30,905 nt of DNA from a virus. The notes under the pieces are model-generated. The model was not told the DNA's origin and searched no databases. It was given only the letters and a program-made list of their open reading frames with translations. This document shows, piece by piece, positions 16,727-24,150 of the stretch. The stretch is from the IMG/VR virus record IMGVR_UViG_3300038426_000008, positions 1 through 30,905 of that record; one strand, given 5' to 3'. Every line of letters begins with the position of its first letter. Position 1 is the first letter of the stretch. A program made the position numbers and the translations under genes.

Positions 16727-17899
16727 TTACTCCCAGGTTGACGAAACACAGCCGCTTAGGAAGTAACCGAGATCCTGAGCGATTAGCTCCATGCCCATCG
16801 CCATCTCAGCTTCCATCCTCATTGCGCGTCTCCACTCCATGCGGAAGTTTCGCACTGCAAACCAGCCAGCTCCACCAGAACCCACGATGTCCTGATACGG
16901 CCCACCAGAGCTGAGGTATCCGTTCCATCCGAACGTGTATCCAGCCGAAGGTGTCAATATCGAGGGGGTTGGGTTGCTGTAGCAGAGCAATGCGTCTTTT
17001 CCATACGCAAATCCCATGCTTGGCGTGGCAGAGCCTTCCTGAGCCGAGTTCACCACACACATCGGGATGATGACCCTGTCAATAGAAAGCACCTGAGCAA
17101 GTGCCTGCTCACTGATGATTGCCGGGCTGCCTGGAGTTCCACCGTATTTGATTCTTTCTAGGATCTCAGGGTGAACGATCAGCGCTTCGTAGACTTCTGG
17201 CCCGATCACAAGAGTGTTCGGCACGTAGCCAGTAGCCATCGCCATCTCAAGCCTGTACTTCCGTATATCCTCGATAGGAGTTGAGTTCACCTGGTCGTCC
17301 CAGTACACGAAGTTCGGGGACCCACCGTATGCGCCGCCGGTCACTGTGTTGGTCCATACGTCCGTAAAGTAATTATTTACGAACTGCATCTCCCTTGCGA
17401 GTAGAAGCTTCTGCGTCAGGAACAACGAAATATCCCGCTGCATGTTCAACGGAGCATCGGCGTTAGCCGCAACCGCGTCACCGAGGTCAACATGCAATCC
17501 CCACACGTCGCACATGTAGGTATTTGTCATCTTGAGCCCGTAGCCGGTTCCGGTTGTCTCAGCACCGTCTAGCCGTACTTGAGCCTCATTCGTGAACCAG
17601 TAGTCTTTAGTGTACGAGACGTAGTAATCCGATTTCTTCATCACAGGGATGAGCGGAAATATCTCGGCTGCTCTAAAGTTGGTTTGAGACTGTATGTACG
17701 CAATAGAGAACATCGTGTTCGGGACGTTCACGTGTACATCGAAGACCGTAGGTTGAGCTTTTCTAAGAGTTACCTCATTAGGCATTGTCCATGCTTCGTA
17801 GGGGCTCTCGATAAGTCCAGCTTTGGTAAGCCTTTGGGCTGCTCCATAAACACCGAGGTTCGGAGTCGGGGTCGCAAAGTTTCTGTAATTTGTTGCCAT
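16727..17899 (-). CDS. Major capsid protein (HK97 fold)
   Basis: This 390-residue protein has AGGAGAAG upstream and follows the protease, scaffold-like and decoration genes, the canonical order. Segments typical of HK97-fold coat proteins with the Mu-like/GPE pattern include AAEIFPLIPVMKKSDYYVSY, the long helix-strand run LTQKLLLAREMQFVNNYFTD, IEDIRKYRLEMAMATGYVPN with NTLVIGPEVYEALIVHPEIL (spine helix and A-domain), and FRMEWRRAMRMEAEMAMGME near the C-terminus. There is no long N-terminal delta domain, consistent with a separate scaffold-like protein upstream. Confidence 0.9.
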   Translation of the reverse strand: MATNYRNFATPTPNLGVYGAAQRLTKAGLIESPYEAWTMPNEVTLRKAQPTVFDVHVNVPNTMFSIAYIQSQTNFRAAEIFPLIPVMKKSDYYVSYTKDYWFTNEAQVRLDGAETTGTGYGLKMTNTYMCDVWGLHVDLGDAVAANADAPLNMQRDISLFLTQKLLLAREMQFVNNYFTDVWTNTVTGGAYGGSPNFVYWDDQVNSTPIEDIRKYRLEMAMATGYVPNTLVIGPEVYEALIVHPEILERIKYGGTPGSPAIISEQALAQVLSIDRVIIPMCVVNSAQEGSATPSMGFAYGKDALLCYSNPTPSILTPSAGYTFGWNGYLSSGGPYQDIVGSGGAGWFAVRNFRMEWRRAMRMEAEMAMGMELIAQDLGYFLSGCVSSTWE

Positions 17900-17912
17900 T
17901 TTTGTACTTCTC

Positions 17913-18719
17913 CTAGTTCGTGATTATGTGAACCTCGATCACGCCCGGGTCACTCGTAAACGCTGTACTTATGTTGCTGTGGATCGTCAGTGTGTCTCCA
18001 GCTACGAACGTATTTTGCTTCGTAGGTGCGGCCGACTCTGCAACAACCGTTCCTGCTGCAGTCGAAGCGGCTACCGCTAGCGTAACTGCTGAGCTGTTTG
18101 CTGCTTCTACTTGTCCCGCAGTACTGAGCACAAAGTCGAGCGTTCCTGCGCCTGAGCTAACGCTTGTTGCCGTAGTGTACAGTCCATAAACACCTACTAT
18201 TGTGCCGTTAAACCCAAGCGGGAGTGATGCATAGACGTTGTGTGATCCTGTGCTAAGGCACATTACCCCGAGCTTGATCCCGAACATTAACTGTCCGGCT
18301 CGGTAATACGTCCCCTGCGTTCCCCGCGTTATGAGGCTAACCTCTGCAATATCGTTCGCGGCTGCCCACGGACCTGCTGCAGTTGCCACTACAACATCCG
18401 ACCCATAGGATGCCGTACCGAGGCGACCGTAAGCATCAGCGACTTTCAAAGGAACGCCGTAGTTAGCAGACGTGCTCGCCATCACTGCTTTACTGTGACC
18501 TATCTCTCTGACTACTGCAATATCTCCCTCTGCCGGGTCGTTCTGTAGAATCCCCCACATTGGGTTGCCAGTGCCGCAGATGTGCATTGTCCCATCAGTG
18601 TACATATACACCGCTCGGAATTGTGCTGAGTATCCCGTAGCTTCCAGAATAGTCGTGGTTGCTGAAAAGTCCTGACCTGCCACGTATGACATGTCAAGTA
18701 CTGGTACATCTCCTGCCAT
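17913..18719 (-). CDS. Capsid decoration protein (DUF2190-like) with duplicated C-terminal domain
   Basis: The ATG has GGAGGTAGG upstream. The N-terminal 140 residues resemble DUF2190-type decoration proteins (GILQNDPAEGDIAVV, then VPLKVADAYGRLGTASYG), which usually lie just before the major capsid gene as here. Residues 145-268 are a second beta domain (LPLGFNGTIVGVYGLYTT, GAGTLDFVLSTAG, APTKQNTFVAGDTL, SDPGVIEVHIITN) that recurs as the C-terminal domain of the protein at 14775-15971. The protein probably binds the outside of the capsid and shows the C-terminal domain outward. Decoration role is inferred from context and family pattern. Confidence 0.75.
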   Translation of the reverse strand: MAGDVPVLDMSYVAGQDFSATTTILEATGYSAQFRAVYMYTDGTMHICGTGNPMWGILQNDPAEGDIAVVREIGHSKAVMASTSANYGVPLKVADAYGRLGTASYGSDVVVATAAGPWAAANDIAEVSLITRGTQGTYYRAGQLMFGIKLGVMCLSTGSHNVYASLPLGFNGTIVGVYGLYTTATSVSSGAGTLDFVLSTAGQVEAANSSAVTLAVAASTAAGTVVAESAAPTKQNTFVAGDTLTIHSNISTAFTSDPGVIEVHIITN

Positions 18720-18720
18720 A

Positions 18721-19731
18721 TTACCTACCTCCGGCCATCAGGTTTCGCTGAAGGACCTGGTTGTAGCCTTCTGGGTCACTGTGTACGACATCGGTATACG
18801 CTTGCTCGTACGTCAACGCCCCGGCACTCTTCTGTACTCGTTCCTGAGCCAATGCATCCCACCGTGTAAGGGGATCCGATGCGTCAGCTTCTAAAGCACT
18901 GCCGTATTCAGCAAAGAGGCCGCCTTTTTGTAGCATTTCCTCGTGAGAGTCAAGCAGGTGGATAAAGGACTTGAAACCGTTTTCGCTAAGCTTGTCCGCT
19001 GCTTCTTTCATCAGAGGCACGAAGTCAGCTCCTTTAGCAATGTGCGTGTACTGCGCTGCCTTCTGGACAAACACCCTGTTTCGGTTTTCCTCTTCCATCT
19101 TTCGGATACGCTCATCTTTCTCTATGAGCTCTCTCCAAATCGGTCGGACGGCCTTTTGCACATCCTCTGGAAGCAGGTCAATATCTTCCTCTTTCTCAAT
19201 TCTTTCGAGGGCTTTTTCTATATGTTTCTTCATTTTACTAGCCTTGGACTTCTTAGCGCCATCACCGTCGCCGTCACCATCACCGTCGCCGTCACATCCA
19301 TCGCCGTCGTCGTCATCGTCCCCATCGCCATCTTTCCCTTTCGCGGCTTTGGCTTTCTGGAAACCTGAGAGAGCAGCGATTCTTTCAAAAACGTCATCTG
19401 GAAGAACGTCAGCGGTACTCTTGGTGAGCTTCACGATGCCCGTGAGGGCTTCGATCGCTTCAGGTGGCAGCCCTTTGAATTCCTTTTGTATAACTTCGCC
19501 ATCAGTGGTGTCCTGCTTGAGGACGTCGATAGCGAAGGCTGCTTCTGTATTTTGATCCATAAAATTAGATCCCGGTGTACGCTTATTCGCTGATTTAACC
19601 AAGTGAAGCTGTTTCCGGTTTGCACCCCGGGTTACGAGATGCACGCTCTCTACTTTGGTATCGGTCAGCTCAGTATCTTTTTGAAGATTAGCAAAGCTAG
19701 GTGCGTCATTTGTATCTACGTTATCGTTCAC
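18721..19731 (-). CDS. Scaffold-like head assembly protein with acidic Asp/Gly tract
   Basis: The start is a GTG with AAGG nine bases upstream; the first ATG in frame lies 57 codons later. The 336-residue protein begins with VESVHLVTRGANRKQLHLVK, a segment found in XkdF-like proteins just after the protease core. Residues 134-158 form an Asp/Gly tract coded by 19258-19332. Residues 160-225 are a strongly charged helix (KMKKHIEKALERIEKEEDID), as in scaffolds, and the C-terminus (SAGALTYEQAYTDVVHSDPE) resembles the end of prohead protease/scaffold proteins. It follows the protease gene by 18 bases. A scaffold role is inferred. Confidence 0.65.
   Translation of the reverse strand: MNDNVDTNDAPSFANLQKDTELTDTKVESVHLVTRGANRKQLHLVKSANKRTPGSNFMDQNTEAAFAIDVLKQDTTDGEVIQKEFKGLPPEAIEALTGIVKLTKSTADVLPDDVFERIAALSGFQKAKAAKGKDGDGDDDDDGDGCDGDGDGDGDGDGAKKSKASKMKKHIEKALERIEKEEDIDLLPEDVQKAVRPIWRELIEKDERIRKMEEENRNRVFVQKAAQYTHIAKGADFVPLMKEAADKLSENGFKSFIHLLDSHEEMLQKGGLFAEYGSALEADASDPLTRWDALAQERVQKSAGALTYEQAYTDVVHSDPEGYNQVLQRNLMAGGR
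19258..19332 (-). repeat. Low-complexity Asp/Gly tract in the scaffold-like protein
   Basis: Twenty-five codons (residues 134-158) code almost only for Asp and Gly with one Cys. The DNA reads as repeated GTC/GCC/ATC triplets on the plus strand. Alternating Asp-Gly runs can bind calcium, but this is an inference; it may only be a flexible acidic linker. Confidence 0.85.
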
Positions 19732-19749
19732 TCGCGCCTTGGTTCTCTT

Positions 19750-20115
19750 CTAAGTACGCTTTACGCGCACACCTGTTCCATCGATGCTGTATGCACCGAA
19801 TTCACCGCTCTGCGCACGCTGCCAAAGAGCATCGTTCAAAGCGGTAAACAGCACCCAGGAGCCTTTTCGTATATGTTCGCCATCGACGACCATATCAACG
19901 GGCGCGATGAAGCTCTCCACAGGCGTCGCCTCGGACTGACTCACCAGTTTTTCGTGATGGGTTCCGATCCTGCCACTGTTAGCGAGGTAATCATGCGCGA
20001 CTTTACGCAGTTCATCGGGACGTATATAGTCCCCTTGCGTATCAGTCTTGCAGACCTCGCCAGAGTTGCAGGGTTCGTACACAACACCCCACACGAGATG
20101 GTCTGTCCCTTTCAA
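19750..20115 (-). CDS. XkdF-like prohead protease domain (probably expressed by -1 frameshift)
   Basis: The recognisable core reads HLVWGVVYEP, YIRPDELRKVAHDYLANSG, VESFIAPVDMVVDGEHIRKG, GSWVLFTALNDALWQRAQSG and FGAYSIDGTG, the pattern of the XkdF-like serine protease domain used for prohead maturation. The given start is a TTG without a ribosome site, and family-like sequence (WHYTARLLKG) lies upstream of it. The frame is open back to 20241, overlapping the end of the glycosylase-like gene, with no ATG, GTG or SD. At 20229-20235 a slippery heptamer would bring ribosomes from that gene into this frame. I therefore think the true product is a 617-residue fusion and the free TTG product may not exist. 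A homopolymer sequencing error could give the same picture. Confidence 0.75.
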   Translation of the reverse strand: MKGTDHLVWGVVYEPCNSGEVCKTDTQGDYIRPDELRKVAHDYLANSGRIGTHHEKLVSQSEATPVESFIAPVDMVVDGEHIRKGSWVLFTALNDALWQRAQSGEFGAYSIDGTGVRVKRT

Positions 20116-20225
20116 CAGGCGGGCCGTGTAGTGCCAGGCCGCTGCTTGTTTCTTTATCGGTTCAAAATTCGTTTGTGAGTATTTAAGTATTTCTTGTACT
20201 TTAGCTTGTACCTGTGGACGCCTTA

Positions 20226-21602
20226 TCAGTTTTTTCGGTATCTAGCTTCAAGAGCCTTTGACACCTGTAACCTCTTTCGTGCGAATTCCTCATCAGTCCT
20301 CCACGTGCCTAGTGAGTTTGGATGAGGCATCGTGAACTCAACGTCCCTTTCCAATGCTTTCTTGACTGTATGACCTAAAGCTATAATCGGGATCTTACGC
20401 TTTGACTTAGATTCTACCTTAGCTATCTCATCCCTGAACCAGGGTTGCCACGCTTCGATCTCATCAGCCATTGGTTCTCGGACTTTTCCATCATCTTCTT
20501 TGAGGAGTTGTGGCACTAGAGGTACAATAGCTATATCTTCCCTTGTCAGTCCTAAAGGAGTTAGGTACTCGTCATTAAATATCTTGCCAGTAGCTCCTAC
20601 TAACGCTGACTTTCTGATTGACTCAACTACTCCTGGCGATGCAATAACGAAGGTAAGGATAGGCCGCTTTCCGATGTGAGTTATTACATCAGTTTTTTGG
20701 AGGCTCTTCTTATTCTTCAATTTCATGCAGTTGGCTTTAACCTTTTCGCAGTCAGCATCAGCCTCTTCAGCGGTTTCCTTCTTAACGCTTTTCTCTGCTT
20801 GGTTCTTTTTATCCTCATCGGATGCTATTGCGTCAACAGTATTAAAGTGGCATTTCTCTAGGTCTTCATCGCTTGGTTTATCTGACTTCTTTGTATCATC
20901 TGACCTAGAAGCTAACTCCTGTTTTATCTTAGATTTGAACGTGTCCATGTCAGCTTGGGTAAAGCCTTTGAGTGTATTTCCCGCTCCCTGGTGCTGTGCA
21001 AGCCGCCAGTTATAGGTCGTTAAGTCTTTCGTGCTCTTTCCTTTTATTTCAGCCGCGAGCTGTGCCATTCGGCTGTCAGATACTGCTTTTTCAACTTCTT
21101 CTTTACTCATCTTCTTTTTACTCGTTACATTAGGTGTTGCATTAGGTGTTGCGTTAGATGTTTGAGCTCCACTACCCGTAGTCTGATTCTCACACGTTTC
21201 ATCCCCTGGCGCACATGCGCTTTGATTATTCTGGTTACCCTGTAGTTGCGGCGGGCTTGGTGGAGTTAAGTCATCCTGTGTAGTCATTGGTGTGGCCTGT
21301 GGTATTGGCGTGATATTGGAAGGAAGTGGTTGCTTTTCGACTCCCTGCTCTGCGTTTACGTCTGCTTGTGTAGCTTGGGCTTGACGTGCCTCTGTTGCTG
21401 CTTGCGCTGATTCGGATTGTGCTTGAGCAGCGGCAGCAGCGCGTGCCTTACCACTTGCTTTTCCACCAGCGCGAGGTAGGGCTTGCCTGTGTAGGTTGTC
21501 CATCACATGCGGGGGAACGTATTGTCTCACCGCCTCTAAAAGTTCTGAGATATACTCCTGTGAGTACTCTTTTGGTTTCGCTTCCTTTTCTATTTCTTCC
21601 AT
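20226..21602 (-). CDS. Head assembly protein with C-terminal uracil-DNA-glycosylase-like domain
   Basis: This 458-residue protein has AAAGGTAACAA upstream of its ATG. Residues 1-160 are helical then low-complexity (Ala/Gln, Thr/Pro; ATPNATPN). Residues 165-235 look like an unknown helical domain. Residues 305-456 resemble the uracil-DNA glycosylase superfamily: LTFVIASPG (motif 1 position), SALVGATGKIFND, YLTPLGLTREDIAIVPLVP, PIIALGHTVKKAL, and MPHPNSLG (HPN at 427-429, the place of the catalytic-loop H-P-S motif). Activity is not certain: the motif 1 residues differ from the usual GEAPG/GxDPY. The gene ends in CGA AAA AAC TGA, a slippery heptamer directly before the stop, leading into the protease frame. 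Its place in the head operon suggests packaging into the prohead. Confidence 0.7.
   Translation of the reverse strand: MEEIEKEAKPKEYSQEYISELLEAVRQYVPPHVMDNLHRQALPRAGGKASGKARAAAAAQAQSESAQAATEARQAQATQADVNAEQGVEKQPLPSNITPIPQATPMTTQDDLTPPSPPQLQGNQNNQSACAPGDETCENQTTGSGAQTSNATPNATPNVTSKKKMSKEEVEKAVSDSRMAQLAAEIKGKSTKDLTTYNWRLAQHQGAGNTLKGFTQADMDTFKSKIKQELASRSDDTKKSDKPSDEDLEKCHFNTVDAIASDEDKKNQAEKSVKKETAEEADADCEKVKANCMKLKNKKSLQKTDVITHIGKRPILTFVIASPGVVESIRKSALVGATGKIFNDEYLTPLGLTREDIAIVPLVPQLLKEDDGKVREPMADEIEAWQPWFRDEIAKVESKSKRKIPIIALGHTVKKALERDVEFTMPHPNSLGTWRTDEEFARKRLQVSKALEARYRKN
20229..20235 (-). other. A_AAA_AAC slippery heptamer, candidate -1 ribosomal frameshift site
   Basis: Read on the minus strand in the glycosylase-like frame the codons are CGA AAA AAC TGA; the heptamer A AAA AAC fits the X_XXY_YYZ rule exactly. 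A one-base backward slip moves reading to CTG ATA AGG CGT, which is the protease frame, open for 159 further codons. No strong hairpin or well-spaced internal SD is evident nearby, though AAAGG lies about 19 bases upstream. Confidence 0.7.
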
Positions 21603-21630
21603 CTTTGCGTTGTTACCTTTCCTTTAATTC

Positions 21631-23649
21631 TTAAACATAAAACGGCCTGAATGTCACCGTGAATTCTTCAACACCTTCATCATCAACTCTCATAGTGATA
21701 AAATGATAACCGGAATGATTAGGCATCCTCTTTGATCTCATCCATCTGGATTGCGTTGATAGTGCTCCACCACTTACCGCGTGAATATGACGCTCAAAGA
21801 AGTACCCTTGTTTGTGAGCATGCCCCATAAGCAACACTTGTGGTTTGTCTCCTCCAGTAAAGCTCTCTATCAACTTTTGAATCCGATAACTATTGTGCGT
21901 CCAGAGCGTTTTCCCGTTTCTTCTAACTAAAATAAGTCCGTTGGGAACTTCGCAGCAATATACGCGCCCTGTATAGTGAACAATCGATGGTGCTGTATTA
22001 ACGGTCGGTGTTGTTTGCACAGAGGTTATAGTAACCGTGTCACCCCCCCTCGTGAACGTTATCTTGTAGCCTAATTTAATCGCAATTTCTGAAAAATCCT
22101 CTAATAATCTTTTGCTTATTGATCTATAACCGTACCCATTTGGAGAGCGCCATCCATCTCCAGATATCATGGTTTCAAATACGATCTGCAAAACGGAAGT
22201 ATCACAATCCTTCAACCATTTTGGAAGATATTTATTAGCGCTTTTATGCCCACACTCTGCCTTTAAAAAGTCTGCTAGTTCTCCACTATGTATTGTTATA
22301 CCTTTCTTAGACGATCCATAGCTACAACCCAATCGGTCTGCCAAATCAATCATTGCAGAATAGTTCTCAGGGTTGACATTTTTATATTGAGATAACGAAA
22401 CGTAATATTTTCTTGCGTGACCTTCAGTTACATACCACGCTATCAGTTCTGCAATATCGTCAATCGGAACGTCGCCGAAATGATATGATTTGACTCCTGG
22501 ATTCTTAGACTCTCTTGGAATGATAGCAACGGTTTTTGGGGTTTTTCCGTCCCACCCATTTGAGACTTGTGTAAACTGCCATTTTTGTCTGCCGTATTCG
22601 TTAACGATATCGATTGCATCTTTCCTATGCCAATTGGTGTTTAATCTAATATGGGATTTTGTAGGATACTTCAATGATTCCAATCGTTTGTAAGTAGCAC
22701 ATTCAGAAGCCCTCGTCCACATACCATGACTAGGCGTTACTAAACAATCTATGGTTCTCGCCTTGAAGTGAACCATTCCTCCATCATAATACTCATCGGT
22801 GATATGTGTTGGATTCTGCCACTCAAATACGTGGTCAGACTTCCTCATCGTTGCAACGCGATCTGTCTTTTCTAAATCCTGGAACAGTTTCCAGCCGTCA
22901 CTGGTCATTATCTCCGTTTTATCATCAAAGCAGGTCGCATAGCTAGATCCGTCCTCACCATGAAAGACACGAATTATTACTCCGCCGATTTCTATATCCC
23001 CTTCATCTCTGCCTATGTATTCCATATTCGGGACAGCTTCACATACGTCTTGTACAATATTTGCACCCACTATCTCGTACCACCTGTCATGATTGCCGCT
23101 GATTAGATACGTATGAAAAGGGATTTTAGATAGTTGTGTTTCAGCATACGCTTTCTGTGCCTCGTATCCAATGTCTCTTAGTTCGTAGATCAGATTGTAC
23201 TTACGTACATCCATGCCATGAGTCAAATCTCCACCAAACACGACGAACTGAGCCTTTCGCTTTTTGCATGTGTGTATGAAATCATCTAGGAATTCCTCGT
23301 GATAGTAGATGCTTGACATATGGGAATCGGTAAAATATCCAAATCGTATTTCCTCTCCTGCATGGCTTAAGGTTACTTTAGGAGCCCCTACAGAAAACGG
23401 GTCAACGCTTTTACCTTTAGATAATGCTTTTAGCTCTTCGTGGGTGTATCGTTCTCCGATCCCTTCTAAATATCTGGCTTGGCGTTTTTCTCTTCTATCT
23501 TCTCGCTGCCATTCGGTTTTATAGTCACGTTCTCTTTCACGGTTATTTGAGTGGTACTTCTTGCCTTCTTCCCGGCAGGCATCGCAGGTTTTGTATGCTT
23601 CTGATTCGAGTGCGATTGGTTTATTACAGCGGGAGCAAAGTCTTGTCAC
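21631..23649 (-). CDS. Metallophosphoesterase interrupted by an intein
   Basis: The start is a GTG with GAGGTGAG upstream. The 672-residue precursor begins with a zinc-ribbon-like stretch (CSRC at 5-8, CDAC at 23-26). The calcineurin-like phosphoesterase motifs follow in order: FTDSH (D108, H110), GGDLTH (D141), GNHD (186-188), VFHGED (H230), and GHAH (609-612) beyond the intein. Residues 240-586 form an intein; the spliced protein would be 325 residues. All metal-binding residues are kept in the exteins. It lies between portal-associated genes and the head protease, unusual for a nuclease or phosphatase, so a DNA end-processing or assembly role is only a guess. It may be a DNase/phosphodiesterase of the phage phosphoesterase family. 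Confidence 0.88.
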   Translation of the reverse strand: MTRLCSRCNKPIALESEAYKTCDACREEGKKYHSNNRERERDYKTEWQREDRREKRQARYLEGIGERYTHEELKALSKGKSVDPFSVGAPKVTLSHAGEEIRFGYFTDSHMSSIYYHEEFLDDFIHTCKKRKAQFVVFGGDLTHGMDVRKYNLIYELRDIGYEAQKAYAETQLSKIPFHTYLISGNHDRWYEIVGANIVQDVCEAVPNMEYIGRDEGDIEIGGVIIRVFHGEDGSSYATCFDDKTEIMTSDGWKLFQDLEKTDRVATMRKSDHVFEWQNPTHITDEYYDGGMVHFKARTIDCLVTPSHGMWTRASECATYKRLESLKYPTKSHIRLNTNWHRKDAIDIVNEYGRQKWQFTQVSNGWDGKTPKTVAIIPRESKNPGVKSYHFGDVPIDDIAELIAWYVTEGHARKYYVSLSQYKNVNPENYSAMIDLADRLGCSYGSSKKGITIHSGELADFLKAECGHKSANKYLPKWLKDCDTSVLQIVFETMISGDGWRSPNGYGYRSISKRLLEDFSEIAIKLGYKITFTRGGDTVTITSVQTTPTVNTAPSIVHYTGRVYCCEVPNGLILVRRNGKTLWTHNSYRIQKLIESFTGGDKPQVLLMGHAHKQGYFFERHIHAVSGGALSTQSRWMRSKRMPNHSGYHFITMRVDDEGVEEFTVTFRPFYV
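21892..22932 (-). mobile_element. Intein with LAGLIDADG homing endonuclease (347 residues)
   Basis: Junctions are clear: extein YAT precedes Cys240 (codon 22930-22932) and the last residues are THN (586) followed by extein Ser587. Splicing blocks: A, CFDDKTEIMTSDGWKLF; B, CLVTPSHGMW with T305 and H308; F/G, RVYCCEVPNGLILV and LWTHN. Between them two dodecapeptide motifs of a DOD endonuclease are present, LIAWYVTEGH (402-411) and VFETMISGDGW (490-500), with acidic residues E409 and D498 kept. Thus both splicing and homing look intact. The insertion point is in a conserved motif just after active-site H230, as usual for inteins. Confidence 0.93.
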
Positions 23650-23663
23650 GTCTCACCTCATTT

Positions 23664-23948
23664 TCAGTCGCATGAAATCGGAGGTTCATCATAACATGCA
23701 ATTACCGGGTCCTCCGTATCTACGTCTCTAGGCCATGTTTTTGCTATATAAATCTCTTTAATGCGTTGATCGTGGTAACATTTCATCGCGTTATATGGAT
23801 GCACTAGCTCAACTGATGGCATCATTACAAGATACCCTAACCTACCGGCATAACGAACGTTTAATGTATCCCAGTCAGGCTCATTGCCTCCGTCCCATTG
23901 ATAAACCAGACGGTATAATTCGTCTGATCTAAACCTCGCTAGATTCAT
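23664..23948 (-). CDS. Unknown 94-residue protein
   Basis: The ATG at 23946-23948 lies two bases after the stop of the 56-residue gene; an in-frame TTG at 23972 would add eight residues and overlap that gene. The product begins MNLARFRSDELYRLVYQWDG and includes RYAGRLGYLVMMPSVELVHP and a Cys-containing end (ACYDEPPISCD). No family is recognised. It precedes the phosphoesterase by 14 bases in the same operon. Confidence 0.65.
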   Translation of the reverse strand: MNLARFRSDELYRLVYQWDGGNEPDWDTLNVRYAGRLGYLVMMPSVELVHPYNAMKCYHDQRIKEIYIAKTWPRDVDTEDPVIACYDEPPISCD

Positions 23949-23950
23949 TT

Positions 23951-24121
23951 TTAAAAGAAATCCTTTAGCCAATCGTTCAGGCTTTCACGTCCTTCAAGCT
24001 GTAGCCAGTCTAATGTTATTTGGAAGATAAGATCCTCGTAATCCTTTTCTTCCAGCCAAGGGTGTCTTTTTCGTGCGGCGTCTAAGGCTTGGATTGTTTC
24101 TTTTTTTAAGTTGATGTTCAT
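23951..24121 (-). CDS. Small helical protein, 56 residues
   Basis: An ATG preceded by AGGT opens a 56-codon frame ending TAA, two bases before the next gene. The product starts MNINLKKETIQALDAARKRH and ends LNDWLKDFF; it is charged and mostly helical (LEEKDYEDLIFQITLDWLQL). The pattern resembles short ribbon-helix-helix-like or adaptor proteins, but no family is claimed. Dense packing with neighbours supports it being coding. Confidence 0.6.
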   Translation of the reverse strand: MNINLKKETIQALDAARKRHPWLEEKDYEDLIFQITLDWLQLEGRESLNDWLKDFF

Positions 24122-24150
24122 ATTTAACCTAGCTTAATTATAATGAATCA

